64,000 nucleotides of DNA, from contig CACWHC010000004.1 in assembly GCA_902760645.1 (NCBI GenBank), forward strand, positions 55,476-119,475. The letters run 5' to 3'. The notes under the pieces are model-generated. The model saw only the letters and a list, made by a program, of their open reading frames with translations. It was not told where the DNA came from and did not search any database. The position numbers were made by a program, and so were the translations under genes. This document shows, piece after piece, positions 1 through 8,294 of the stretch (position 1 is its first letter; every line of letters starts with the position of its first letter). The stretch is from an uncultured bacterium (GTDB taxonomy: Bacteria; Cyanobacteriota; Vampirovibrionia; Gastranaerophilales; Gastranaerophilaceae).

Positions 1-1446
1 GAAATCCCGATAGGTTCAAATATGCATTACAGAGGGTGTGACCTTGGATTATTAAATGAGAAAAGAAGAGTTTATGCCCAAACACTCAAAGACGGGGACA
101 ACATGATTCTTCAAACCTATGACTATTCCGTTGTAAAGGACAATAGTGCGGATATTATAATTACCGGAAACGGATTATTCAAACGAAAAGATGCCGGCAG
201 CAAATTTCATCTTGATTATATCACAGGGAAAACAGATGGCGATGCACCGGTTTCACTTACGGGTTCGTTTGGGAAATACGTTAAGGGCGGAACCTTTAAC
301 GGTGATTTAAAATATCATCATGATAAAGGTATAATTACAGGAAGTTTCAATGTAAAAAATACCAATTACAAAGATTTTCACGCTGATTTTGCTTCTGTAA
401 CCGCAAACGAAAATATAATGGAAATCCGCACCAAAGGTACATATAATAAAGCAAAATTTACAGGATATATTAATCTTGATAATTGGTTTAAAGATAAAGT
501 AACAATACACGATTTGGATTTATATCTTGAACAATTCAATCTGACGAAAACCCGTCCTTCAAACAAAAATAATAAAATAAAATTTTCTGAAAAAGCAAAA
601 GATATTGACTGGCTTGTAGAACACGGAATCATAAAATTGGATAAGATAACATACGAACGTGTGGTTATGGAAAAACTTTATCTTGAAGGGAACTTAAAAA
701 AGAATCTTGTTACCTTCAACATGCCCGGCATAAAATTTGCTGACGGAAAAGTGTCTGCAAAAGGTACTTTCTTTATCCCGACAAAATCTTCTGACATATA
801 TTTTTCGGCTCAAAATATTAATTCAAACAAAGCTGCCGATATGCTCCTTAACCTGCAAAATCAGGTTAGAGGATATGCAAATGTAAGCACGCATGTAATT
901 GCGGAAAACAAAACCGAAAAAATATTTGCACATACCGAATTTAATATAAAAGACGGAGCATTAACCAAACTTGGCGACCGTGAATTTATAATTAATAAAA
1001 GTAAAAAACATCCGATAAAACTCTCTATTCCTAAAATCATACGAATAAATAAAGAACAAATTAAGACCGTGCAATCAGATATTTACGGAACTTTTGACGT
1101 ACAGGATGAAATAGTAAAGAATATAAATATCTTCTCGGAACACAAAAATGTTGCCACGTTTTTTGAAGGACAATACAACATGGATACTCAGAATGCGGAA
1201 TTTTATCTGTGGGGCAAATTCAATAAAAAGGCCCAAAAAGGAATAAAAGTTCTGTTTTTACCTCTTTCTGTCGTCACAAAAATAATTTTCAGGCCGGAAA
1301 AAACTATGGATTTATATAAAGACAAGATTAACAAAATTCCTGATATAAGCGCCGACAAAAATCAGATAGAAATATTTAATGTCAGGGTTATCGGAAATCC
1401 GAATAAAAAATCAAAACGACGGATAGAATTCAGAAGACTCTATTAG
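1..1446 (+). CDS. AsmA/DUF3971-like envelope protein, 3' part
   Basis: Open from the first base with no stop before the first internal ATG at 22, so the true start lies outside the window and about 480 C-terminal residues are seen. The visible part is a chain of alternating beta-strand segments (repeated patterns like GTFNGDL, GSFNVKN, GKVSAKGTFF, GQYNMDTQNAEFYLWGKF), typical of the AsmA/TamB/YhdP group of long beta-rich proteins thought to bridge the periplasm and move lipids to the outer membrane. The basic tail (KKSKRRIEFRRLY) closes the protein. The family link rests on overall pattern only. It could equally be an uncharacterised lineage-specific AsmA-like protein. Confidence 0.6.
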   Translation, partial: EIPIGSNMHYRGCDLGLLNEKRRVYAQTLKDGDNMILQTYDYSVVKDNSADIIITGNGLFKRKDAGSKFHLDYITGKTDGDAPVSLTGSFGKYVKGGTFNGDLKYHHDKGIITGSFNVKNTNYKDFHADFASVTANENIMEIRTKGTYNKAKFTGYINLDNWFKDKVTIHDLDLYLEQFNLTKTRPSNKNNKIKFSEKAKDIDWLVEHGIIKLDKITYERVVMEKLYLEGNLKKNLVTFNMPGIKFADGKVSAKGTFFIPTKSSDIYFSAQNINSNKAADMLLNLQNQVRGYANVSTHVIAENKTEKIFAHTEFNIKDGALTKLGDREFIINKSKKHPIKLSIPKIIRINKEQIKTVQSDIYGTFDVQDEIVKNINIFSEHKNVATFFEGQYNMDTQNAEFYLWGKFNKKAQKGIKVLFLPLSVVTKIIFRPEKTMDLYKDKINKIPDISADKNQIEIFNVRVIGNPNKKSKRRIEFRRLY

Positions 1447-1513
1447 ACACAATATTAAGAATATTTAAGCAAATTTTATAATGAAAGCAATTATTTGCAT
1501 TCATAATCTTTAA

Positions 1514-2515
1514 GTGAGTGAGAAAACCATTTGGAGAAATAATTTGCAAATTACATTCAGCCCATACCAAATTCAAAACAATAATAACAGAAAAACCGTT
1601 AATTTTAGCGGTTATTTGGGCAACGAATCAGTAAAAGTCATGGGGGAATATGTCAGACTAAGACATGAAACAGCTTTTTTAAGAGAACTGGAAACATTAG
1701 AATATATTAAACAGTATTTATTAGAAAATTTTCCTGAAATACCTGTTAAAAACATCCTGATAGGAGCCTGTTCTACGGGTGAAGAAGCATTATCAATGAA
1801 AATGGTAATGAACAAAGTTCCTTCAAGAATAACTGCGTTTGACCTTGGCAAAAAAGCAATAAACAGAGCCAAAAAAGGATATTACTCAATATCCGAACCC
1901 AGATACGAAGACGATAAAAAATATGTGGAAGACTGGGGCTTATCAGCATATAATGACAAATTTTTGGCGTTTAAAAATCCGAAAGACATGACTCAAAAAG
2001 AAAAAACATATTACAAAGCTTTTAATAAAATATTCAAAGAAATAAATACCGAAGACGGTAAAAACAAATTTCTCAATCGGATTAGAGTATTTTTCAAGAG
2101 TTTCGGGGAATTTCACATGATTGATGTACGCACCAAATATTTTAAACTCAAAGACCTCAGGAAATTAAATTGTGAATACATTGAAGGTGATATCAGAAAC
2201 CTTGACGAAATTACAAAAGGCAGAAAATATCAAGCCTTTACGTTCCGAAATGCTTTCTATCATCTTATTACCACAAATGATGATTACAGAACACCGCTTG
2301 GAGAACACCATACAAGGAAAATTCTGGCGGAAATTTTACCGAAGATTAATAAGAGTCTTGATATGAAAGGTTTGTTTGCAATTGGGAAAAAAGAAGACGA
2401 ACAGATTTGCGATGTGCTTCTTTTGACAAAAATGCTTAAAGAATATGGTTTTAAAGAAGCAAAACACTTTGATAATCCTTATTGCTATATTTGGAAAAAA
2501 GTTAAAGAGTGCTAA
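1514..2515 (+). CDS. CheR-like SAM-dependent methyltransferase
   Basis: 333 residues from a GTG start; an in-frame TAA sits immediately upstream and the first in-frame ATG is about 40 residues inside. GACSTGEEALSM (about residues 80-91) matches the CheR SAM-binding motif (A-C-S-T-G-E-E), followed by ITAFDLGKKAINRAKKGYY (CheR: I-x-A-D-I....A..G.Y) and FRNAFYHL, where CheR has C-R-N-x-x-I-Y-F. CheR enzymes methylate receptor glutamates, but no chemotaxis genes are nearby, so the substrate is unknown. The N-terminus (residues 11-35) is an Asn-rich low-complexity stretch with an NFSG motif, shared with other hypothetical proteins here. It has a longer middle segment than classical CheR. Confidence 0.65.
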   Translation: MSEKTIWRNNLQITFSPYQIQNNNNRKTVNFSGYLGNESVKVMGEYVRLRHETAFLRELETLEYIKQYLLENFPEIPVKNILIGACSTGEEALSMKMVMNKVPSRITAFDLGKKAINRAKKGYYSISEPRYEDDKKYVEDWGLSAYNDKFLAFKNPKDMTQKEKTYYKAFNKIFKEINTEDGKNKFLNRIRVFFKSFGEFHMIDVRTKYFKLKDLRKLNCEYIEGDIRNLDEITKGRKYQAFTFRNAFYHLITTNDDYRTPLGEHHTRKILAEILPKINKSLDMKGLFAIGKKEDEQICDVLLLTKMLKEYGFKEAKHFDNPYCYIWKKVKEC

Positions 2516-2529
2516 AAATAAAATTCCGC

Positions 2530-2558
2530 TTTACACATAAGCTGATATGATTTATTAT
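2530..2558 (+). promoter_or_regulatory. Sigma70-type promoter of the membrane-protein gene at 2581
   Basis: TTTACA (2530-2535), a 17-bp spacer and TATTAT (2553-2558) lie just upstream of an AAAGG Shine-Dalgarno (2566-2570) and the ATG at 2581. Read by eye. Confidence 0.5.
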
Positions 2559-2580
2559 TATATTCAAAGGTTGGATTAAT

Positions 2581-3444
2581 ATGTCGGACAAATATTTTTG
2601 GCAGCTGATTTTTATAAAATACACGCAGGATAATAAAAGAGTGTTTTATCCTAACTTCTTTTCCAACGGATATTTTATAACTTCAGAAGAACAAATGATT
2701 AATTACAGAAAATACGGCAATAAATTCTTTATCGTATGCTTATTTTTATTATATCTAATGTTTAAGCTGAAACTGATTAAATTACTTCTCAAACTGCATT
2801 TGGTTAATTTCTGGTATCTCCTGATTATACTCGGAATAATTATTTTGGCGGGAATAATATACAATATAGCAGTTGAAAAAATCATCTTCAGATATTCTCC
2901 GAAAATCGAAGAAAAATTTTGGGAAAACAATAAAGAAAATACTGAATTTATACTCCAAACAGCAGGAAGTTTTATATTGTTTATTGGGTTATTGGCAGGA
3001 TTCATATACCTTTGTTTAAAACTCATAACCCAGTGGTATTTATTTATTGCCGCAATAATAGGAATAGTTATTATATGCTGGCTGTACGACAAAAATCAAA
3101 AAGGACGCATAAATGAATATGTTTCAACTCTTGAATATACCGCATTGTCCTCATATTCAAAGGAAGCCATACAAAAACTTTCCCAAGATAATTTTTCGGA
3201 AAAATCTAACCCCTATAAAATTATTGAAAACGCAGAAGCATACATGCCTGATTTACTTGCGTACTTTATCAGAAATTATAACTATACATATGAAAATGAA
3301 ATAAAAAATATTGATAAATATATAAGTGAATTAAAAATTTTCAATGAAAGTTTATACGAAAAAGATATTCCTGAGGATGAACATCTGAAAATTATTGAAG
3401 AAGAATTTTTACCGAATTTTGAATGTATAAATGCACAGGAATAA
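2581..3444 (+). CDS. Hypothetical polytopic membrane protein
   Basis: 287 residues from an ATG with an AAAGG ribosome site 10 nt upstream. There are four hydrophobic segments: two around residues 47-65 and 73-93, then about 122-147 and 148-167. A hydrophilic, acidic C-terminal half (about 170-287) is probably cytoplasmic or periplasmic. No motif is recognised. It faces the HExxH membrane protein on the other strand with no gap (the stops abut at 3444/3445). Function unknown. Confidence 0.6.
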   Translation: MSDKYFWQLIFIKYTQDNKRVFYPNFFSNGYFITSEEQMINYRKYGNKFFIVCLFLLYLMFKLKLIKLLLKLHLVNFWYLLIILGIIILAGIIYNIAVEKIIFRYSPKIEEKFWENNKENTEFILQTAGSFILFIGLLAGFIYLCLKLITQWYLFIAAIIGIVIICWLYDKNQKGRINEYVSTLEYTALSSYSKEAIQKLSQDNFSEKSNPYKIIENAEAYMPDLLAYFIRNYNYTYENEIKNIDKYISELKIFNESLYEKDIPEDEHLKIIEEEFLPNFECINAQE

Positions 3445-4521
3445 TTATCTGTTAAATATTCTCATAAACCACGATTGATTTTCTTTGTAAGCTTCTTTTT
3501 CCAGTACGTTATTTCTGTATGACCCGAAAGGATTAAACGCATTCAAAGGACTTACATCAGAATAATTTATTATTGCATCAAAATACTGATTAGCTTTTTC
3601 TTCTTCTTCAGGAGTTAATGCACCTTTTTCCGCAATTAATTTTTCATAATGCGACATATCCGTAACAACAGGGATATCATTATAAGTAGCATTTTCATTA
3701 TTCAAAAGTATATGCACGGCTTTAATATACTCTTTAAAATTCATTTCAGCACCCGAAAGGGAAATATTAACATTATCATATTTTCCTGTCGTATCATTCA
3801 CAGCAATATTGTATATATCTTCAAATTCTTTGACTGTCTGAGGAGATTGTTTTGCACGCTTTACCGTACCAATAACAGAAGCATAATTGAGTTTTTTAAT
3901 ACCGTCTTTAGAACGTGCTACCAGTTCAAACTGACGGGCATGCACCAATTCATGCCGTAATAACCCGTCTAATCTTGTATTAAAAATAGGGTCATTAATT
4001 AAATTCTTGTTAACAAAAACTTTGCCGCTTACACTGTTACAGTATGCACCCTTATAAGTTGAACGGAATGTTTTTTCATCCAACTCAGAAGATGTTTTTG
4101 TGTTAATCTTATCAAATTTTTGTTTTAATGATGCAAAATTTTTATCGGTGTTAGAATTAAAATAATATTGTAATCCCTGCAGCAAACCAAGTCCTGAAGC
4201 AGAATACAAAACCATATTTCTCAAAAAATGTTTTCGCAATTTGTTTAATGATTGCATCTGACCGTCTAATTTAAAACGTCTGCTGCGAATCATAGTCAAT
4301 GATTCATACAATAAAGGCAATGACAAACCTGCAAAAATTGCAGTAGGCGACCAAAAATACTTTGAAAAGAATCCGCCTTTTCTCTCCTTCTCGGCAATTG
4401 CATTAACACCGGAAATAAACTCATCGGCAGCATTAGGCACAGCAACTTGCGGCTCATTACCGCAAAATTTCGTATTATTACGGATATATTCCGGATTTTT
4501 ACCTGTTATTCTGCTAATCAT
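3445..4521 (-). CDS. Membrane-associated HExxH protein, putative zinc metallopeptidase
   Basis: 358 residues. A hydrophobic hairpin (about 55-75 and 100-115) anchors it. The segment LLRHELVHARQFELVAR, near residue 190, carries HELVH, the zinc-peptidase HExxH signature, and a downstream NVLEKEAY near the C-terminus could supply the third metal ligand (E-x-E-A-Y is common at that position). This supports a gluzincin-like fold, but substrate and activity are unknown. The first 25 residues are disordered-looking and include KFCG, similar to the F-x-G motif of other proteins in the window. Start chosen as the first ATG; no strong Shine-Dalgarno was seen. Confidence 0.55.
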   Translation of the reverse strand: MISRITGKNPEYIRNNTKFCGNEPQVAVPNAADEFISGVNAIAEKERKGGFFSKYFWSPTAIFAGLSLPLLYESLTMIRSRRFKLDGQMQSLNKLRKHFLRNMVLYSASGLGLLQGLQYYFNSNTDKNFASLKQKFDKINTKTSSELDEKTFRSTYKGAYCNSVSGKVFVNKNLINDPIFNTRLDGLLRHELVHARQFELVARSKDGIKKLNYASVIGTVKRAKQSPQTVKEFEDIYNIAVNDTTGKYDNVNISLSGAEMNFKEYIKAVHILLNNENATYNDIPVVTDMSHYEKLIAEKGALTPEEEEKANQYFDAIINYSDVSPLNAFNPFGSYRNNVLEKEAYKENQSWFMRIFNR

Positions 4522-4606
4522 ACAACACTGCCTATATACATATAAAAACGAAATATAAAAATTATTGCTATTATTATAGATTAAAAGTTAAAATTAATAC
4601 ACATGC

Positions 4607-4643
4607 AAAAAACGGGAAATCAGATTTTTGTTTCCCGTTTTTT
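4607..4643. terminator. Bidirectional rho-independent terminator
   Basis: A perfect 13-bp stem (AAAAAACGGGAAA at 4607-4619, its complement at 4631-4643) with an 11-nt loop has T runs on both sides. It ends the prepilin gene on the minus strand (stop at 4663). Confidence 0.85.
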
Positions 4644-4662
4644 GTATGTCTGTTTTACTGTT

Positions 4663-5346
4663 CTACCAAGGGTAATCTTTTGGAATATTCCACCCGTTAC
4701 AGAATATATATGCACCACAAATATGACCTGCCGCTGTAGCAGTCTTATTACAACCGTTTGATGCACTGTTTTTTAAGCCAACACAACCACCTGTCAAACC
4801 ATCAACGGCAGATATACCCTCAAACCCAAGTTTCTTATTATTAGTCCATAACCTCATATTGAAAACATCTTTTCCTCCTACATTTGGATTTTTCTTTCCG
4901 TTAATATCAACTCTAATTTGAATTGATTTTGGATAACTACCGGAAGCCGGATTATTCCTGATACAATACTGCATACCGTCTGTCGTAAGAATACAATTAT
5001 ATATATCATTGGAGTAGCCGTCTGCACCATTCATATGCTTATACACAATTTTACAATTATTATCCGATTCACTTACTCCACAGTTTTCCGCAACATTAAG
5101 ATACGGGATAAAATAGGTGTTTACAAAATCTGCAACGGGCAAATCATAATCCCATGTATCGACATCTTCATAATCAACTTTTGCCCTGTCAATAGCCTGA
5201 GACATTGAAGTATAGGCTTTTTTTAATGCCGTAAGCATTTGCTGTTTTTGATGATTTTGTATAAGAGTCGGCAATGTCATTGCCGCAACAACACCAATAA
5301 TACCAAGGGTAATCAGAACCTCAGCGAGAGTGAATGCTTTTTTCAT
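4663..5346 (-). CDS. Type IV prepilin-like protein (pilin 1)
   Basis: 227 residues. The N-terminus MKKAFTLAEVLITLGIIG is a class III prepilin leader: a very short leader with Ala at -1, then F(+1), E(+5) and a hydrophobic helix that anchors the protein and packs into the pilus or pseudopilus. A coiled stretch (about 35-60) is followed by a globular C-terminal domain with several cysteines (CGVSESDNNC, CVGLKNSASNGC). A GGAGG site (5351-5355) lies 4 nt before the ATG. It could be a major pilin, a minor pilin or a type II secretion pseudopilin; no assembly genes are in the window. It is divergent from a small XRE regulator, with a shared operator (see 5401-5437). Confidence 0.85.
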   Translation of the reverse strand: MKKAFTLAEVLITLGIIGVVAAMTLPTLIQNHQKQQMLTALKKAYTSMSQAIDRAKVDYEDVDTWDYDLPVADFVNTYFIPYLNVAENCGVSESDNNCKIVYKHMNGADGYSNDIYNCILTTDGMQYCIRNNPASGSYPKSIQIRVDINGKKNPNVGGKDVFNMRLWTNNKKLGFEGISAVDGLTGGCVGLKNSASNGCNKTATAAGHICGAYIFCNGWNIPKDYPW

Positions 5347-5374
5347 AAAACCTCCGAAATATTTTATATATATT

Positions 5375-5403
5375 ATTATTTACTATTTCAAGTCTTTTGT
5401 CAA
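5375..5403 (-). promoter_or_regulatory. Promoter of pilin 1
   Basis: On the minus strand: TTGACA (plus positions 5398-5403), a 17-bp spacer and AATAAT (5375-5380). The same -35, spacer length and -10 occur before the pilin at 40750. The -35 overlaps the end of the 37-bp palindrome, so a protein bound there would block polymerase. Confidence 0.7.
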
Positions 5404-5437
5404 TATATAATACTACATTATGTAGTATTATATATTG
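5401..5437. promoter_or_regulatory. 37-bp perfect palindrome, probable operator
   Basis: The arms at 5401-5418 and 5420-5437 are exact reverse complements (18 bp each) around a single T at 5419. The site sits between divergent pilin 1 and XRE genes and overlaps the pilin -35. A dimeric HTH protein, most simply the XRE product next door, is the obvious candidate ligand. There is no T tract, so a terminator is unlikely. Confidence 0.7.
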
Positions 5438-5442
5438 TTTAT

Positions 5443-5460
5443 AGAGTAATATAATACTCT
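5443..5460 (+). promoter_or_regulatory. AGAGTA-N6-TACTCT dyad over the XRE -10 box
   Basis: An inverted repeat (5443-5448 and 5455-5460) encloses TATAAT (5450-5455), the likely -10 of the XRE gene at 5473. The layout suggests autoregulation. The predicted leader would be only about 10 nt, and no Shine-Dalgarno is visible. Confidence 0.5.
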
Positions 5461-5472
5461 TATCATGAATAT

Positions 5473-5694
5473 ATGAACGATAAAGAATTATTTGACCGCA
5501 TAGCATTTAACATAAAAGTAGAGCGAACAATAAAACGACTAACTCAGGCAAAGTTAGCTGAATTAATAGATGTTCATGAAAAATATATCGGAGTAATTGA
5601 AGCCGGCAAACAAAATATCACTCTTAAAACATTAAATAAAATTGCAAATGCCCTAAACATTGATATTAGTAAACTTTTGGAAAAAAGAGATTAA
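5473..5694 (+). CDS. XRE-family HTH transcriptional regulator
   Basis: 73 residues that are almost entirely one lambda-Cro/XRE helix-turn-helix domain: RTIKRLTQAKLAELIDVHEK, then YIGVIEAGKQNITLKTLNKIANAL. It has no extra effector domain, so it is probably a small dimeric DNA-binding repressor or activator. Divergent from pilin 1, with a 37-bp palindrome and a second dyad in the 126-bp gap, which suggests it controls itself and the pilin. A nearby ATG at 5465 gives an immediate stop, so 5473 is the start. Confidence 0.85.
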   Translation: MNDKELFDRIAFNIKVERTIKRLTQAKLAELIDVHEKYIGVIEAGKQNITLKTLNKIANALNIDISKLLEKRD

Positions 5695-5713
5695 GAAACA
5701 TTTTACTTGTTCG

Positions 5714-5722
5714 TGCTATGAT
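5714..5722 (+). promoter_or_regulatory. Extended -10 promoter of the PC4-like gene
   Basis: TGCTATGAT (TG-n-TATGAT) without an obvious -35, 36 nt before the ATG at 5758. An AAGGAG ribosome site lies between. Confidence 0.5.
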
Positions 5723-5757
5723 AGTCTTGTAATAATGGTTAAATTAAGGAGAAAGAC

Positions 5758-5988
5758 ATGGCTGATGCAAAAATTTTAGCAACAATTGAGAGAAGCGAAA
5801 CAGAACAATTACAAATTTCTTTAAGCGAATACAAAGGTACAAGCTATTTGAATATGAGAATATTTTTTACAAATGACGGCGGTGCAACCTGGATTCCGAC
5901 CAAAAAAGGTGTAACTTTTACCGCTGACCAGCTTGACATTTTAACCGAAGCTATTGAAGAAGCTAAACAGGAATTCATGGCTGAATAA
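5758..5988 (+). CDS. PC4/YdbC-like ssDNA-binding protein
   Basis: 76 residues. The pattern I-S-L-S-E-Y-K-G-x-x-Y-L-x-x-R-I-F, with GGATWIPTKKGVTFTADQL, matches the C-terminal ssDNA-binding domain of transcriptional coactivator PC4 as found in small bacterial homologues: a beta-sheet followed by a C-terminal helix (LDILTEAIEEAKQEF). Such proteins bind single-stranded DNA or RNA as dimers. A clear AAGGAG site precedes the ATG. It lies 11 nt before priA, so a shared transcript and a role near replication restart are plausible, but that is inference. Confidence 0.75.
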   Translation: MADAKILATIERSETEQLQISLSEYKGTSYLNMRIFFTNDGGATWIPTKKGVTFTADQLDILTEAIEEAKQEFMAE

Positions 5989-5999
5989 TATTTAAGCTT

Positions 6000-8294
6000 A
6001 TGCAAAACAGTCAATTATTTGATACATCCGAATTTGCACAAAAAACTTCACCAAAATATGCTCTTGCTCTGGTGAATATAACGGGACTTGGTGTAAAAAC
6101 TTTCAGTTATTTAATCCCTGATGATATGAAAGGTAAAATCCAAATAGGACAAGCTATATTGGTACCTTTCGGACGTCAGGGACTGATTAATGCTTTTTGT
6201 GTCGGGTTTTCCGACTATTTACCCCCTGAAATAAAAGCGAAAAAAATCAACAGAATACTGGACGAAAAGCCGTTATTTTCGATAGATTATCTGAAACTTC
6301 TTGAATGGGTGGCAAATTACTATTGCTGCGATTTGGTAACTGTGTTAAATGCGGCTATCCCTATGAAATTAATAGAAAAAAATTCCAAAACAGAACAACT
6401 TATTGAATTTATAACATATGACGGAGCAACAAAACGCCAAAAAGAAATTCTTGAACAGCTCAAAAAAATGGGGAAACCTCCGCTTATTACATTTGAAAAA
6501 ATAGTCAAAACAACAAGAGCCACAATTAAAAAACTTGAAACACTCGGCTGTATAAAGCTTACCGAAGAAGAAATTTACAGGAATCCGTTAGATATTCTGC
6601 AAATAAACGAAACAGAACCGCTCAGCGAACTTGAAGCGGAACAACTGACCGCTTACGAAGGAATTAAAAAATCCATTGATAATTATTATAAAAGGAAAGA
6701 AACATTATCCGAAAACGAAGTTCTGCCTCCGTTATCAATTTTATTGCACGGAGTTACCGCTTCAGGGAAAACGGAAGTTTATTTTAAACTGATTGATGAT
6801 TGTATAAAATCAGGCAAAAATGTTTTATTTTTAGTGCCTGAAATTGCTCTTGCTTCCCAATTAACCAAAAGATTGGCAAAAAAGTTCGGCACACGGGATG
6901 TTGCAATATGGCACAGCAGTATATCGGAAGGTGAAAGATACGATGTATGGCAAAGGTTGTACAATAATGATATTAAAATTCTTGCAGGTGCAAGGTCTGC
7001 CGTATTTGCACCACTACAAAACATTGGTTTAATTGTGATTGACGAAGAACACGAAGGGGCATACAAGCAAACAAATCCTGCTCCAAGATATGATGCAAGA
7101 ATTGTCGCCCAAAAATTATCAGAATTTCACAACTGTCCGCTTATATCAGGTTCTGCAACCCCTGATATTTCAATGTACTATAAAGCCTTAAATGCTGGCA
7201 GTCTGTTTGAGATGAAGCATCGATACAAAAATGCCCCGATTGCACCTGTTACTGTAATAAATATGCAGGAGCATGGCAAAGCCGCATATAAAAGCATTAT
7301 CTCTAAACCTTTGCAAACTGCAATAGAAGAAACTCTCGATAAAAAACAGCAGGTAATTTTGCTGATAAACAGGCGTGGATTTTCTACCTACACTCAATGT
7401 AAAGCATGCGGACATGTAATAGAATGCCCGAATTGTGCCATTCCTATGATATGGCATTCAAAAGACCAGATGCTGAAGTGCCATTACTGTAATCATAGTG
7501 AATACTTCCCCGATTTTTGCCCCGAATGCGGTTCTGATGCATTAAGAAACAGCGGAACAGGCACTCAGAAAATTGAACAGTACGTTCAGGAGCTATTTGC
7601 AGACTATAAAGTCGAAAGAATTGACAGCGACGTACTTGTCAGAAAAGGGGAACACATAAGACTTTTAGAACGTTTTCAAAACGGGGACATAGATATTTTA
7701 GTCGGCACACAAATGATTGCAAAAGGACTTGATAACCCTAATGTTACGCTTGTTGGCGTAATATCGGCAGATGCAAGTTTTAATCTGCCTGATTTCCGTT
7801 CTTCCGAAAGAGGATTTCAACTGCTTACACAGGTTGCAGGGCGTGCAGGCAGAGGTGAATTTACGGGCAGAGTATTTTTCCAGACATATAATCCTGAGTT
7901 TTATGCACTTGAAAGTGCAAAATCACAAAATTACAGAGAATTTTATGATAAAGAAATCATATCCCGTGAAGAATTTGATTATCCGCCATACAGCAAAATT
8001 GTACGGCTCATTATCAGTTCAGCAAACAATTTCCGTGCGGAAAAAGCCGCAAATGAAATTGCTTTAAGCCTGTGTACGATTATTGAAAAATACGGTGTAT
8101 CCGAAAGACTTGAAGTTCTTGGCCCGACTCCATGTGTAATAGAAAGAATAAACGGTCAGTACAGATTTCAAATACTTATCAAAAACAAACTTGATAACAA
8201 AGGTCATCAGTTTATTTCAAGTTTTATCGGTAAAATTACTATGCCAAAAGACGTAAAACTTGCGGTAGATGTAGACCCTTTAGATATTTTGTAA
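6000..8294 (+). CDS. priA: Primosomal protein N' (replication restart helicase)
   Basis: 764 residues, the usual PriA length. It reloads the replisome at stalled forks as a 3'-5' helicase. Seen in order: an N-terminal 3'-BD-like domain (YALALVNITG..FSYLIPDD), Walker A GVTASGKT (about 251-258), the DEEH box in IDEEHEGAYKQ (about 347), paired zinc-binding cysteines (CKACGHVIECPNC and CHYCNHSEYFPDFCPECG, about 467-512), then helicase motifs V/VI (GTQMIAKGLDNPNVTLVG, QVAGRAGRG). All key residues look intact. The last 15 nt overlap the histidine kinase gene on the other strand, tail to tail. Confidence 0.97.
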   Translation: MQNSQLFDTSEFAQKTSPKYALALVNITGLGVKTFSYLIPDDMKGKIQIGQAILVPFGRQGLINAFCVGFSDYLPPEIKAKKINRILDEKPLFSIDYLKLLEWVANYYCCDLVTVLNAAIPMKLIEKNSKTEQLIEFITYDGATKRQKEILEQLKKMGKPPLITFEKIVKTTRATIKKLETLGCIKLTEEEIYRNPLDILQINETEPLSELEAEQLTAYEGIKKSIDNYYKRKETLSENEVLPPLSILLHGVTASGKTEVYFKLIDDCIKSGKNVLFLVPEIALASQLTKRLAKKFGTRDVAIWHSSISEGERYDVWQRLYNNDIKILAGARSAVFAPLQNIGLIVIDEEHEGAYKQTNPAPRYDARIVAQKLSEFHNCPLISGSATPDISMYYKALNAGSLFEMKHRYKNAPIAPVTVINMQEHGKAAYKSIISKPLQTAIEETLDKKQQVILLINRRGFSTYTQCKACGHVIECPNCAIPMIWHSKDQMLKCHYCNHSEYFPDFCPECGSDALRNSGTGTQKIEQYVQELFADYKVERIDSDVLVRKGEHIRLLERFQNGDIDILVGTQMIAKGLDNPNVTLVGVISADASFNLPDFRSSERGFQLLTQVAGRAGRGEFTGRVFFQTYNPEFYALESAKSQNYREFYDKEIISREEFDYPPYSKIVRLIISSANNFRAEKAANEIALSLCTIIEKYGVSERLEVLGPTPCVIERINGQYRFQILIKNKLDNKGHQFISSFIGKITMPKDVKLAVDVDPLDIL

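Noticed and set aside
3649..3960. Plus-strand ORF of 103 residues.
   Set aside because: Fully antisense to the HExxH protein, no ribosome site, no recognisable domain.
5401..5437. Palindrome as a transcription terminator.
   Set aside because: No T run follows on either strand, it lies between divergent promoters, and it overlaps a -35 box.
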